A DNA stretch of 64,000 bases from Purshia tridentata (Eukaryota; Streptophyta; Magnoliopsida; Rosales; Rosaceae), in contig QANT01005282.1 in NCBI GenBank assembly GCA_003254885.1, forward strand, positions 16,195-80,194. Reading direction: 5' to 3'. The stretch's first letter is position 1. Every line of letters begins with the position of its first letter. Of the stretch, positions 12,072-20,957 are shown one piece after another. Under the pieces are notes generated by a model. That model was not told the origin of the DNA, searched no databases, and saw nothing but the letters and a program-made list of their open reading frames with translations. Both the position numbers and the translations under genes were made by a program.

Positions 12072-12460
12072 ATAAGAATTTCTTCAACTTTTTTCCTTTC
12101 ATGTCTTTTGGTTCATTTAATCTCCACCAAATCCATTGATCTCAACTTACCAAAGAAACCCATTGATGAAATAAATTTCTATTATTTGTTTATTTATTTG
12201 ATTTGATAGAAGGTAGTTGGAACTTTGATGATCACTTACAATAAAATAGAGAGAAATAATTAACACTATACTTATTGGTAATTATATTTATAGCAAGCAC
12301 CAGCAAACTTTAATTAAGAAGAATCTTTTTTATCTGTTTTCATTTTTTAAAAGCTTAAGATTATCACTTTCTCATCTCACCCCAAATGTCACTTGATCGA
12401 GCTACAGTTGCTGAGCTGGAAGATATACGGCGCCAAGTGTCAATCATGCATCACTCCTCT
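12072..12460 (+). repeat. CXE2 upstream region, homologous to 13610-14000
   Basis: This block and 13610-14000 share many words in the same order: TAAGAATTTCT, TCCTTTCATGTCT, TTTAATCTCCACCAAA, ATTGATGAAA, TACTTATTGGTA, AAGAATCTTTT, CCCAAATGTCACTT and GTGTCAATCATGCA. This shows that the duplication producing CXE2 and CXE3 included the upstream region. In this copy an ATG at 12386 is in frame with the CXE2 start. The corresponding frame in the other copy stops soon after, so I treat it as leader. Confidence 0.75.
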
Positions 12461-12535
12461 CTCTCAGTCTCTATTAATAATACCCACCATATCCGTCACT
12501 CACATCTTCACTACATAGTACACACCTCTTTCCTA

Positions 12536-13516
12536 ATGGCAGCTTCAGCTTCCACCACCAAAGAAATAGCCACAGAGATCCTTCCTGCTTTCATTAGGGT
12601 CTACAAAGATGGCACAGTGGAACGCCTCTTAGTTGATCCCTATGTGCCCCCATCCCCTGATCAAGACCCCGAAACCGGTGTCTCCTCCAAAGACATTACC
12701 ATCTCACACAACCCCGCCATCTCCGCTCGCCTTTACCTCCCAAAACTCCACCAAAACCAACCCCAAAAGCTTCCCATCTTGGTCTACTTTCACGGAGGTG
12801 CATTTTGCATTGCATCTGCCTTCGGACAAAACACCCACCGTTACATCAACCGCTTGCTTTCGGAAGCCCAAGTTGTGGTTGTCTCGGTTGAGTACAGGCT
12901 CGCCCCAGAGAACCCACTTCCCATTGCCTACCAAGATTCCTGGGCTGCTCTTCAATGGGTCGCGTCTCACTCCACCATTGAAGAGCATGCTAACAAATCG
13001 CCCTGGTTACTCAATTACGGCGATTTGAATAGGGTTTACATAGGTGGTGATAGTGCAGGTGGTAACATTGCACACAACGTGGCAATGAGGGCAGGGTCCG
13101 AGAGCTTGTGTGGAGGTGTGAAAATCCTGGGGGCACTGTTGTCACATCCATATTTTGGGGGTTCGAAGCCAATTGGGTCAGAGCCTGATGTTGAGGAGTC
13201 TCAGAGTTTTGTGTTGTGGAACTTTGTTTATCCATCAGCTCCTGGAGGGATTGATAATCCAATGAGCAATCCAGTGGGTGAGGGTGCAGCAAGCCTTGCT
13301 ACGCTTGGGTGCTCTCGGCTGCTTGTGTGTGTTGCTGGGAAGGATAAGCTGAGGGATCGAGGTGTTTGGTACTCTGATCTGGTGAAGGAGAGTGGGTGGA
13401 AAGGAGAAGTGGATCTGTTTGAAGTGGAAGGAGAAGAACATTGCTTTCATATGTACAATTTGGAGACACAGAATATTAAGAGAATGATAAAACGCTTGGC
13501 TTCTTTTCTGGTGTAG
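12536..13516 (+). CDS. Carboxylesterase 2 (plant CXE), intact
   Basis: A 326-residue single-exon CXE starting MAASASTTKE. It contains HGGA (residues 87-90 region), the nucleophile elbow GDSAG (Ser173), acid residue AGKDK (Asp270) and His302 in EEHCFH, so the triad is complete. It shares long blocks with CXE1 (SSKDITIS, ISARLYLPKL, YPSAPGGIDNP) but is clearly diverged, and it is very similar to the truncated third copy. I chose this ATG because the same MAAS start and Kozak-like context recur in copy 3 and because it gives the family's normal length. An in-frame ATG 150 bases upstream would add a low-complexity His/Ser-rich stretch not conserved in the sister copy. The role is as for CXE1: alpha/beta-hydrolase, probably cytosolic, substrate unknown. 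Confidence 0.93.
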   Translation: MAASASTTKEIATEILPAFIRVYKDGTVERLLVDPYVPPSPDQDPETGVSSKDITISHNPAISARLYLPKLHQNQPQKLPILVYFHGGAFCIASAFGQNTHRYINRLLSEAQVVVVSVEYRLAPENPLPIAYQDSWAALQWVASHSTIEEHANKSPWLLNYGDLNRVYIGGDSAGGNIAHNVAMRAGSESLCGGVKILGALLSHPYFGGSKPIGSEPDVEESQSFVLWNFVYPSAPGGIDNPMSNPVGEGAASLATLGCSRLLVCVAGKDKLRDRGVWYSDLVKESGWKGEVDLFEVEGEEHCFHMYNLETQNIKRMIKRLASFLV

Positions 13517-13609
13517 TAGGATGCATGCTGTTGGAATATTATCCCTGTTCTTATCTGCATCAATGTGGTAGTAATTAATAAGCAGAATGAATGTTCTATA
13601 TAAGAATTT

Positions 13610-14000
13610 CTACAAGCTCTTTCCTTTCATGTCTATTTTGGTTTATTTAATCTCCACCAAACCCATCGATGAATATGACCCAAAAAAGCCATTGATGAAA
13701 GAAAAATCTGTCATTTGTTTATCTATTTGATTTTAGAGAAGGGAATTGGAACTTTAATCACTTACGACAAACTAGATAGGAAAACACTACATATATATAC
13801 TTATTGGTATAATTACAAACTTTGAGAAGAATCTTTTATCTGTTTTCATTTTTTTAAAGCATATATAAGATTGAACTTAGAAATTATCGATCACTTTCAC
13901 ATCTCAACCCAAATGTCACTTATACGGTTCCTGAGCTAAAAGATATATGGTGCCAAATTTGGTTGCAGATACTGCATAATAAGTGTCAATCATGCACTCT
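13610..14000 (+). repeat. CXE3 upstream region, duplicate of the CXE2 upstream block
   Basis: Collinear with 12072-12460, with small indels and substitutions. Homology runs up to the word GTGTCAATCATGCACTCT and then breaks; it resumes at about 14532 with CCTCTATTAATACCCACC, which matches the CXE2 leader near 12470. The intervening DNA is therefore an insertion. Confidence 0.75.
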
Positions 14001-14530
14001 CAAAATTTTAATGGATTTTAAAGGAGTTATAGTTTATAGATTTCATAGATTTTATGGATTTTCATACAATCCATCAAAATTTAGGGAAAAAAAAGCTAGA
14101 ATTCTCATGAAATTTGTTATTTGAACAAAATCTATCAATATTCACTACTTAATGAAATTCGTTAAAATCTCAATATGGATTTTCATACAATCCATCAAAA
14201 TTTAGGGAATAAAAGCTAGAATTCTCATGAAATTTGTTATTTGAACAAAATCTATCAATATTCACTGCTTAATGAAATTCGTTAAAATCTCAATTAAATA
14301 TACTTAGATTTTTATAAAATCTTTAAATATTATAATTGAATACACATATTTATATGGACTACCCCTAGATTTTTTGGCATTAATGAGTTTTTTAATATGT
14401 CTAAATTTTTATAATATTAATAAGTTTCTAAATATACATAAATTTCTATAAAATCTATAAAATTATAAATTGAATACACACATATGAACTTTCAAATTCT
14501 TCTAAAATTCAATTAGAATTTGAAACGATA
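14001..14530. mobile_element. MITE-like insertion in the upstream region of CXE3
   Basis: About 530 bases of very AT-rich, non-coding DNA are present here and absent from the equivalent place upstream of CXE2. The ends resemble imperfect inverted repeats: the left end reads CAAAATTTTAATGGATTTTA, and the right end on the opposite strand reads TTTCAAATTCTAATTGAATT. It has no coding capacity. It contains a 121-bp tandem duplication. The size, AT content and terminal similarity suggest a MITE. The target duplication is unclear and the superfamily is not assigned. Confidence 0.55.
14055..14296. repeat. 121-bp tandem duplication inside the MITE-like insertion
   Basis: Copies at 14055-14175 and 14176-14296 differ at only a few positions (for example a shortened A run after TTTAGGGA and ACTACTT versus ACTGCTT), so the duplication is fairly recent. 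Confidence 0.9.
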
Positions 14531-14626
14531 GTCCTCTATTAATACCCACCATATCTCTGCGTTACCTTCCACCTTCACTCACATCTTAACTACATAGTGT
14601 ATACTTGTCTCCACGTCTCTTCCCTA

Positions 14627-14870
14627 ATGGCAGCTTCAGCTTCAACCACCAAAGAAATTGCCACAGAGATCCTTCCTCTCATCAGGGTCTACAAAGATGG
14701 CACAGTGGAACGCCTCTTAGTCGATCCCTTTGTGCCCCCATCCCCTGATCAAGACCCCGAAACCGGTGTCTCCTCCAAAGACATCACCATCTCACACAAC
14801 CCCGCCATCTCCGCTCGTCTTTACCTCCCAAATCTCCCCCAAAAGAAGCTTCCCATCTTGGTCTACTTCC
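14627..14870 (+). pseudogene. Carboxylesterase 3, truncated by a retrotransposon
   Basis: The frame starts MAASASTTKE like CXE2 and matches it for about 81 residues (KDGTVERLLVDP, SSKDITISHNPAIS, LPILVYF). It stops matching at base 14870, just before the codons for the HGG oxyanion hole. From 14871 the DNA is the LTR of a minus-strand Copia element. The frame runs on into the LTR and would give a chimeric protein of about 175 residues without any catalytic residue. The missing 3' part of the gene is not found on the far side of the element nor elsewhere in the window. The copy also carries the upstream MITE-like insertion. It is presumed non-functional as an esterase. Confidence 0.92.
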
Positions 14871-15198
14871 TATTGGACTCTATGAGTTTTGGAGAGAAAG
14901 CAAAATGGAAGAAAAGAGAGAGTGGGCAATTCGTGGAGCACACACTCAACGTGCCTCACCTCAGCATTGTATATTTAATATTCCTTTTCTGTTACATTCC
15001 TTCTAGAAGGAAGGACAGCTCATTACAAAATAGCAAAAAGTGTGAGAAAGCCTATGAGCTAATCCCAGCTGTACATTATAGTCAGTCATCTAGACTTGCA
15101 CCTGTCACTTGCATTCTCATCCTTCTAATACAAAATAATGAAAAACTGAATTAATTAACTAGCTAATCATTTAGCTGTTAAGGCATTATACACCGACA
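14871..15198 (-). repeat. 3' LTR of Copia 1
   Basis: 328 bp. Read on the minus strand it begins TGTCGGTGTATAATGCC and ends GAGTCCAATA. The outer boundary is fixed by the end of CXE3 homology at 14870. The gag-pol stop codon (15186-15188) lies inside this LTR, and the polypurine stretch AGAAGGGAG lies just before it. Confidence 0.9.
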
Positions 15199-18100
15199 CT
15201 CCCTTCTAATGCCTTAACAGAAACCACCCCAAGCTTGCTTCTCAGCATTTGAAATCTGTCTTTAGCAAGGGCTTTAGTAAGAATATCTGCAAGCTGATCT
15301 TCACCTCTGCAGTATTGCAAATCAATTGCTCCCTCCTGCATTGCATCACGTATGTAATGGAATCTCCTGTTGATATGCTTAGTTTTCTGATGAAAAACAG
15401 GATTCTTTGAAATGGCAATTGCTGATGTATTATCACACCACAGTGTGGTTGGCTCCAACTGTTCTTCTCCAAAATCATTCAACACAAACCTTAACCATAC
15501 TGCCTGTGTTGTTGCTTCTGAAGCACTCAAATATTCTGCCTCTGCAGTTGACAGTGCAACACTTTGTTGTTTAACTGATGCCCATGAAAACACTCCACTT
15601 CCAAATGTGAAAGCATATCCTGAAGTAGATTTCATGTCATCCTCACTCCCACTCCAATCACTGTCACAAAATCCTAGCAGGAGAGGAGGAGATTCACCCT
15701 TCTCATACTGAATGCCATAGTCAATTGTACCACTTATGTATCTCAGTACCCTCTTGGCAGTTCCAAAATGTTTTGTCGAAGGATTGTGCATGTACCTTGC
15801 CAACAAACTGGCAGCAAACATAATATCAGGACGAGTGGCAGTCAGATATAGCAAACTTCCCACCATTTTCCTATATTGCTCCTCATCTGCTGGCTCACCT
15901 CCATCATTCCTACTTAATTTCTCATTTGTAGCTAAAGGAATTGCCACTGGTTTGCAACCCTTTAAACCAAACTTCTCAAGTAAATTCAGTGCATACTTCT
16001 TCTGATGTAAGAAGATTCTCCCTTCTTGCTGGATAACACCAATTCCCAAGAAATGATGCAGCATGCCCAAATCACTCATTTCATACCTCTTCATCATATC
16101 AACTTTAAATTCCTCAATCATTCCACAATCACTTCCTGTATAGACAATGTCATCTACATATATAGAGACAATTAGAATGCCTTGATCCTCTTTGTTCTTC
16201 ACATACAAAGTTGGCTCACTAGGACTTTTTTGAAATCCACACTGCTGCAGATATGCATCTATATTGCTGTTCCAGGCTCTTGGTGCTTGTTTGAGCCCAT
16301 ACAAAGCCTTCCGTAGCTTATACACTTTATGTTCCTCATTTCTAACTTCAAAACCTTCTGGTTGATCAACATAAACTTCCTCTTCCAACTCTCCATTTAG
16401 AAAAGCTGACTTTACATCAAGTTGAAACAACTTCCATCCTTTTCTGGCAGCAAGAGCAATTAGTGTTCTGATAGTGTCAAGCCTAGCTACTGGAGCAAAG
16501 GTCTCATTGAAATCAATTCCTGGCTTTTGAGTGTAGCCTTTTGCTACCAATCTGGCCTTGTATTTCTGTATGGAGCCATCTAAATGTAGTTTGGTCTTAA
16601 ACACCCATTTCACTCCTACTACAGCCTTGTTTGCAGGTCTATCTACCAAAGTCCAAGTTTCATTCTTCTCTATCATACCAATCTCATCTTCCATTGCTTT
16701 CTGCCAATCAGGATCCTTTGCAGCATCTAAATAGTTTTCAGGCACTTTTCTGGCAGCAAGAGCAATTAGTGTTCTGATAATGTCAAGCCTAGCTACTGGA
16801 GCAAAGGTCTCATTGAAATCAATTCCTGGCTTTTGAGTGTAGCCCTTTGCTACCAATCTGGCCTTGTATTTCTATATGGAGCCATCTAAATGTAGTTTGG
16901 TCTTAAACACCCATTTCACTCCTACTACAGCCTTGTTTGCAGGTCTATCTACCAAAGTCCAAGTTTCATTCTTCTCTATCATACCAATCTCATCTTCCAT
17001 TGCTTTCTGCCAAGCAGGATCCTTTGCAGCATCTGAATAGTTTTCAGGCTCAACAATACTAACTCTGCACTGAGCAAACACCTCATCTAAACTCTTCCAT
17101 CTCTTAGGTGTTGTATCATAAGTATCAGGCAGTTCAATTTCACCACTCTGCAGGTTTGGACAAATTGCAGGACTTTGTCTACTGCCATCACTTGTTGTTC
17201 TTGGGTCTTGTGATCTCGAGCTTGTTTCTTCAACTTCATTAGGGACAACAACCTGGTGCATAGGTGTAGAAGGTAGGCAGAAATCACTATCACTCACATT
17301 TCTGTCCATTTTGTCAAATGGTACAGTCACATACTCAGTTTCATTCAATTCCCAATTCCATAAGGCTTCCTCATCAAAAATCACACTTCTAGACACAATC
17401 ACCTTGCTATTTTCCAGATCTAAAACTCTATAGCCCTTTTCTCTTGTACCATACCCTAAAAAGATTCCTTTGCGTGCTGTCTCATCTAGCTTCTGTCTAA
17501 TTTGAGATGGAATGTGGAAATAACATACACATCCAAACACTTTCAAATGTTTAATGCCTGGTTTTCTTCCACTGTAGGCCTCAAAAGGTGTAATGCACTC
17601 TAGAGCACGAGTTGGACACCTGTTTAGTAAATACACAGCTGTATTAACAGCTTCACCCCAAAACTTCAGAGGTAACTTCTTGTCATGTAGCATGGACCTT
17701 GCCATTTCCATCACTGTCCTATTTTTCCTTTCAGCAACTCCATTTTGCTGAGGAGAATAAGAAACTGTCAATTGTCTTTCAATTCCAACTTCTGCACAAA
17801 ACTTTTCAAACTCTTGTGACATGTATTCTCCACCTCTATCACTCCTTAGCTTCTTCACTTTAAATCCACATTGTAGCTCAACCATGGACTTAAACTTTTT
17901 TAAACACAGCAAATACATCAGACTTGGCTCTTAGAAAATAGACCCAGCACATTCTGCTTTTATCATCTATGAAGGTCAGAAAATACCTGTTCCCACCTTG
18001 AGTCTCAAGCATTGGACCACACACATCTGTGTGAATCAATTCAAGAAGTTCACTTGCCCTTCTGACATCAACTTTATCAAAAACTTTTCGAGATGACTTG

Positions 18101-19746
18101 CTCACAGCACACCCCTCACACACATGATCCTTGGCAGTGAGTTTAGGTAAGCCTAGGACCATGTTCTTTTCTTGCAATAGCTTCAAGCTTTTGAAATTCA
18201 GATGGCCAAGTCTTTTATGCCATTTCCATGATGCCTCAACCACTGTCACCTTGTTTGCCAAAACAGGATTGACACAATCAAAAGTAAGTGGGAAACACCT
18301 GTTTCCTTCCATCTTAATAGTGGCCACCAGAATTTCCATGCTTCTATCTTCATATATACATGCCTTAAAATCTCCAAAAACAACCCAATAACCATGTTCA
18401 ATCATCTGCCCTATGCTCAGAAGATTCTCATCAAGCCGTGGCACTATCATTACCTCTGGAATATGTCTTGTGCCTCCCTTAGTTTCCACAACTAAAGTGC
18501 CCTTTCCAACATAATCAACTAATTCACCTGTTCCCATTTTAACTTTGCACCTAAGGCTTCTGTTAATGTTAATCAACAATGCCTCACAACTTGTCATATG
18601 GTTGCTGCAACCACTATCCAAATACCAACCCTCATTGTTCTTATGCACAAAAGCTTTATGACATGCATAGAACATAGCAGCTTGATCCTGCTCTCGATTC
18701 CCTTGATTGGCGTAATTAACCATCTGCCCTTTCTTACTTGGCTGATGACACTCCTTGGCAACATGACCAAGCTTGTCACAGTTATAACACCTTAGTTTGC
18801 CTTTAAACCAGCAGTCTCCAAAGTGTAATTTGTCACACACTTTGCACCTAGTCTTTCCACTTTCATTTCCTACTCCCTGCCTTGCATTGGCAAAACTTCT
18901 ATTTTCCCATTTCCTTGTTTTATCCTTCCAGCCCTTGTACTGTCTCCTACCACCACTACTATTTCCTTTGGTGAATTTAGCTTGGCCTGTGTGACTCACA
19001 TTCATACTAGCAAATGCTCTTTCTGTACCACCAATCTCATCATCATCTCTATTCAATCGTAATTCATAGCTTTTAAGTGATCCAGCTACCTCATGAACTG
19101 AAAAAGTATTTAAATCAGTAGTCCTCTCAAGCACAACACACATAGGATCAAACTTCTTTGTAAGACTAATCAGAATTTTCTGGACCATCCTTTGGTTTGT
19201 TAAATTCTCTCCATACTTTTCCATTTGGTTTGATAATTCAAAGAATCTACTCAGATAATCAGAGAGAGACTCATTTACCTTCATCTTCATGTACTCAAAC
19301 TCACGTCTCAAACCTTGGAGAGTCACAGACCTTGCTTGTTCATCTCCATGATACTCCTCCCTGAGCAAGTCCCAAGCTCCTTTTGCTGTTGTCTGGTTTA
19401 CAATTCTGGGAAAAATCTCCTTTGATACTGCCCCCTGAATGATTCCCAAGGCCTTTGCATCCTTCATGAGTTGGTCCTCCAGGTAAGCATCCTCTTCCTC
19501 ATCTTCAACACTGCTTGCTCCCCCTTCTTTCTTAGCAGCAGACTTCTTCTTCTTTGATTCTGGGATAACAATCCCTCTGTCCACGAGTTTCCAGATCCCT
19601 TGTGATTTGAAAATTGTAATCATTCTCACTCTCCAAAAATCAAACTCAGTTCCATCAAAAATGGGAGCCCGTAGCTCACCACCACCTCCAGACATGACTG
19701 GAAATTTATCAGACTTTTGATTCTGATCACTACTACACAGACTCAC
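15186..19746 (-). pseudogene. Copia 1 gag-pol polyprotein, lightly damaged
   Basis: Read from 19746 down to 15186 in three open pieces. The first (19746-17890) has a Copia gag, a zinc knuckle (CYNCDKLGHVAKEC), the protease site YLDSGCSNH and a GAG-pre-integrase block (WHKRLGHLNFKSL), then the start of integrase. An extra A in an A6 run near 17897-17903 shifts the frame. The second piece (17918-16872) has DRGGEY and QQNGVAERKNRT, the integrase core with its Glu retained. A TAG at 16874-16872 replaces the CAG present in the duplicated copy. The third piece (16871-15186) has reverse transcriptase ([11 protein letters not shown]) and RNase H ([13 protein letters not shown]). It would encode the full set of retrotransposition enzymes if unbroken. 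It is too damaged to be active as read, though only two point lesions separate it from an open frame, and the second lies within the duplication. Confidence 0.92.
16439..17050 (-). repeat. 306-bp in-frame tandem duplication within Copia 1 pol
   Basis: Copies at 16439-16744 and 16745-17050 are nearly identical. The unit is 102 codons, covering the integrase-RT linker and the start of reverse transcriptase ([20 protein letters not shown] through [12 protein letters not shown]). Because 306 is a multiple of three, the duplication keeps the frame. One copy carries the nonsense codon at 16872-16874. Confidence 0.92.
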
Positions 19747-19770
19747 TCCCAGATTTTTTGTTTTAAATCA

Positions 19771-19789
19771 GAACCTGGCTCTGATACCA
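19771..19789 (-). other. Primer binding site of Copia 1 (tRNA-iMet type)
   Basis: On the minus strand TGGTATCAGAGCCAGGTTC starts immediately after the 5' LTR. It matches the usual plant initiator-Met tRNA primer site (TGGTATCAGAGC) and confirms minus-strand orientation. Confidence 0.88.
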
Positions 19790-20114
19790 TATTGGACTCT
19801 ATCAGTTTTGGAGAGAATGCAGAATGGAAGAGAAGGGAGAGTGAGCAATTCGTGGAGCACACACAATGTGCCTCACCTCAGCATTGTATTTTAATATTCC
19901 TTTTCTGTTACATTCCTTCTAGAAGGAAGGACAGCTCATTACAAAATAACAGAAAAGTGTGAGAAAGCCTATGAGCTAATCCCAGCTGTACATTACAGTC
20001 AGTCATCTAGACTTGCACCTGTCACTTGCATTCTCATCCTTCTAATACAAATAATGAAAAACTGAATTAATTAACTAGCTAATCATTTAGCTGTTAAGGC
20101 ATTATACACCAACA
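19790..20114 (-). repeat. 5' LTR of Copia 1
   Basis: 325 bp, very similar to 14871-15198. Minus-strand ends are TGTTGGTGTATAATGCC and GAGTCCAATA, giving non-canonical TG...TA termini. Its outer edge abuts a truncated Gypsy gag with no matching target duplication. Confidence 0.9.
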
Positions 20115-20862
20115 TGCCCCTTTTGGATGGTCCTTGACTAGGACTACCTACTATTGTGCTCTGGTAATAACGGCATCTCATCCCACCTCTGTTTCCTTCT
20201 GTAAGAGATCTTTCCACTTTCATGGCGGCCTCTCTCAAGCTAGTATAACTGGTATGCATAGCAGCTGCAACCGTTATACGAATTTCCTCTCTTCAACTAT
20301 CCTTAAATCTAGAGCACTTTTCTCTCTCGTCCGCCACAAGATGTGGGCAAAATCTAGAAAGCTCTATAAATTTCCTCTCATACTCTGCCACTGTCATGGA
20401 CCCCTGTCTCAATCTCTAGAATTCTACCCTTTTCTCATCACAGTACACTCTGGGATAATACTGCTCATAAAAAGCACTTCTAAATGTATCCCAAGTAATC
20501 TCATCAACGGTCAGCCTTGCTTTTTCTGATTCCCACCAAAAATATGCATCACCGTCAAGTAAAAATGGAGCCAATACTATCTTTTCTTCATCCGGGCACC
20601 TCATAACCTCAAAAAGTCTTTCCAGTCTCACTATCCAGTCGTTAGCTACACTAGGATCCGTCGTTCCCTTAAAGACTGTAGCCCCAAGTCTATGGGCTCA
20701 TTCAATACTATAATCCCCTTCTGTGGGTCCACGTGTACGTACTACATTAGTCATCACCTCAACTAAACGATCCAAGGACTGAGCGAAACCTTGTGCAGTC
20801 TCGGCTGCACCTTCATTAATCCTATGGTGGTCCCCCAGCGGTCGGCCACGTCAAGGAGGCAT
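20115..20862 (-). pseudogene. Gypsy gag fragment
   Basis: The minus-strand gag begins ATGCCTCC at 20862, like the related element, but hits an immediate stop (MPP then TGA). Further in, the retrotransposon gag core is recognisable (20631-20416: FEVMRCPDEEKIVLAPFLL, DGDAYFWWESEKA, YEQYYPRVYC). It continues with stops until the truncation at 20115, about where the full-length copy reaches base 41060. Non-functional. Confidence 0.85.
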
Positions 20863-20938
20863 AATCCCTATAAGAAAACCATGAATTTCTTAGAAACAAG
20901 GATGCACACTTCGTGCAAAGCTAGAGGAATCCTAAACC

Positions 20939-20957
20939 TATGCTTTGATACCAAATT
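20939..20957 (-). other. Primer binding site of the truncated Gypsy
   Basis: On the minus strand TTTGGTATCAAAGCATAGG follows the LTR directly. This initiator-Met type site is usual for the Del/Tekay group, and the same region occurs at 40279-40298 in the full-length copy. Confidence 0.8.

Larger units (their letters stand above)
14871..20114 (-). mobile_element. Copia LTR retrotransposon 1, nearly complete, minus strand
   Basis: Two LTRs (14871-15198 and 19790-20114) flank a gag-pol region read on the minus strand in Copia order: gag, zinc knuckle, protease, integrase, reverse transcriptase, RNase H. A tRNA-iMet-type primer site follows the 5' LTR. The coding region has one frameshift, one nonsense codon and a 306-bp in-frame duplication. 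The LTRs are closely similar but differ by small indels and about a dozen visible substitutions, so the insertion is not brand new. The flanks do not form a target duplication: left CTTCC lies in CXE3, right TGCCC lies in a Gypsy gag. This suggests rearrangement after insertion. Confidence 0.92.

Noticed and set aside
12386-12535. In-frame 50-residue N-terminal extension of CXE2
   Set aside because: The homologous stretch upstream of CXE3 is not open, the residues are His/Ser-rich without a targeting signal, and the MAAS start gives the usual CXE length.
14597-15154. A 185-residue gene spanning CXE3 and downstream DNA
   Set aside because: The second half is LTR sequence of Copia 1 read in the wrong direction; this is a chimeric frame.
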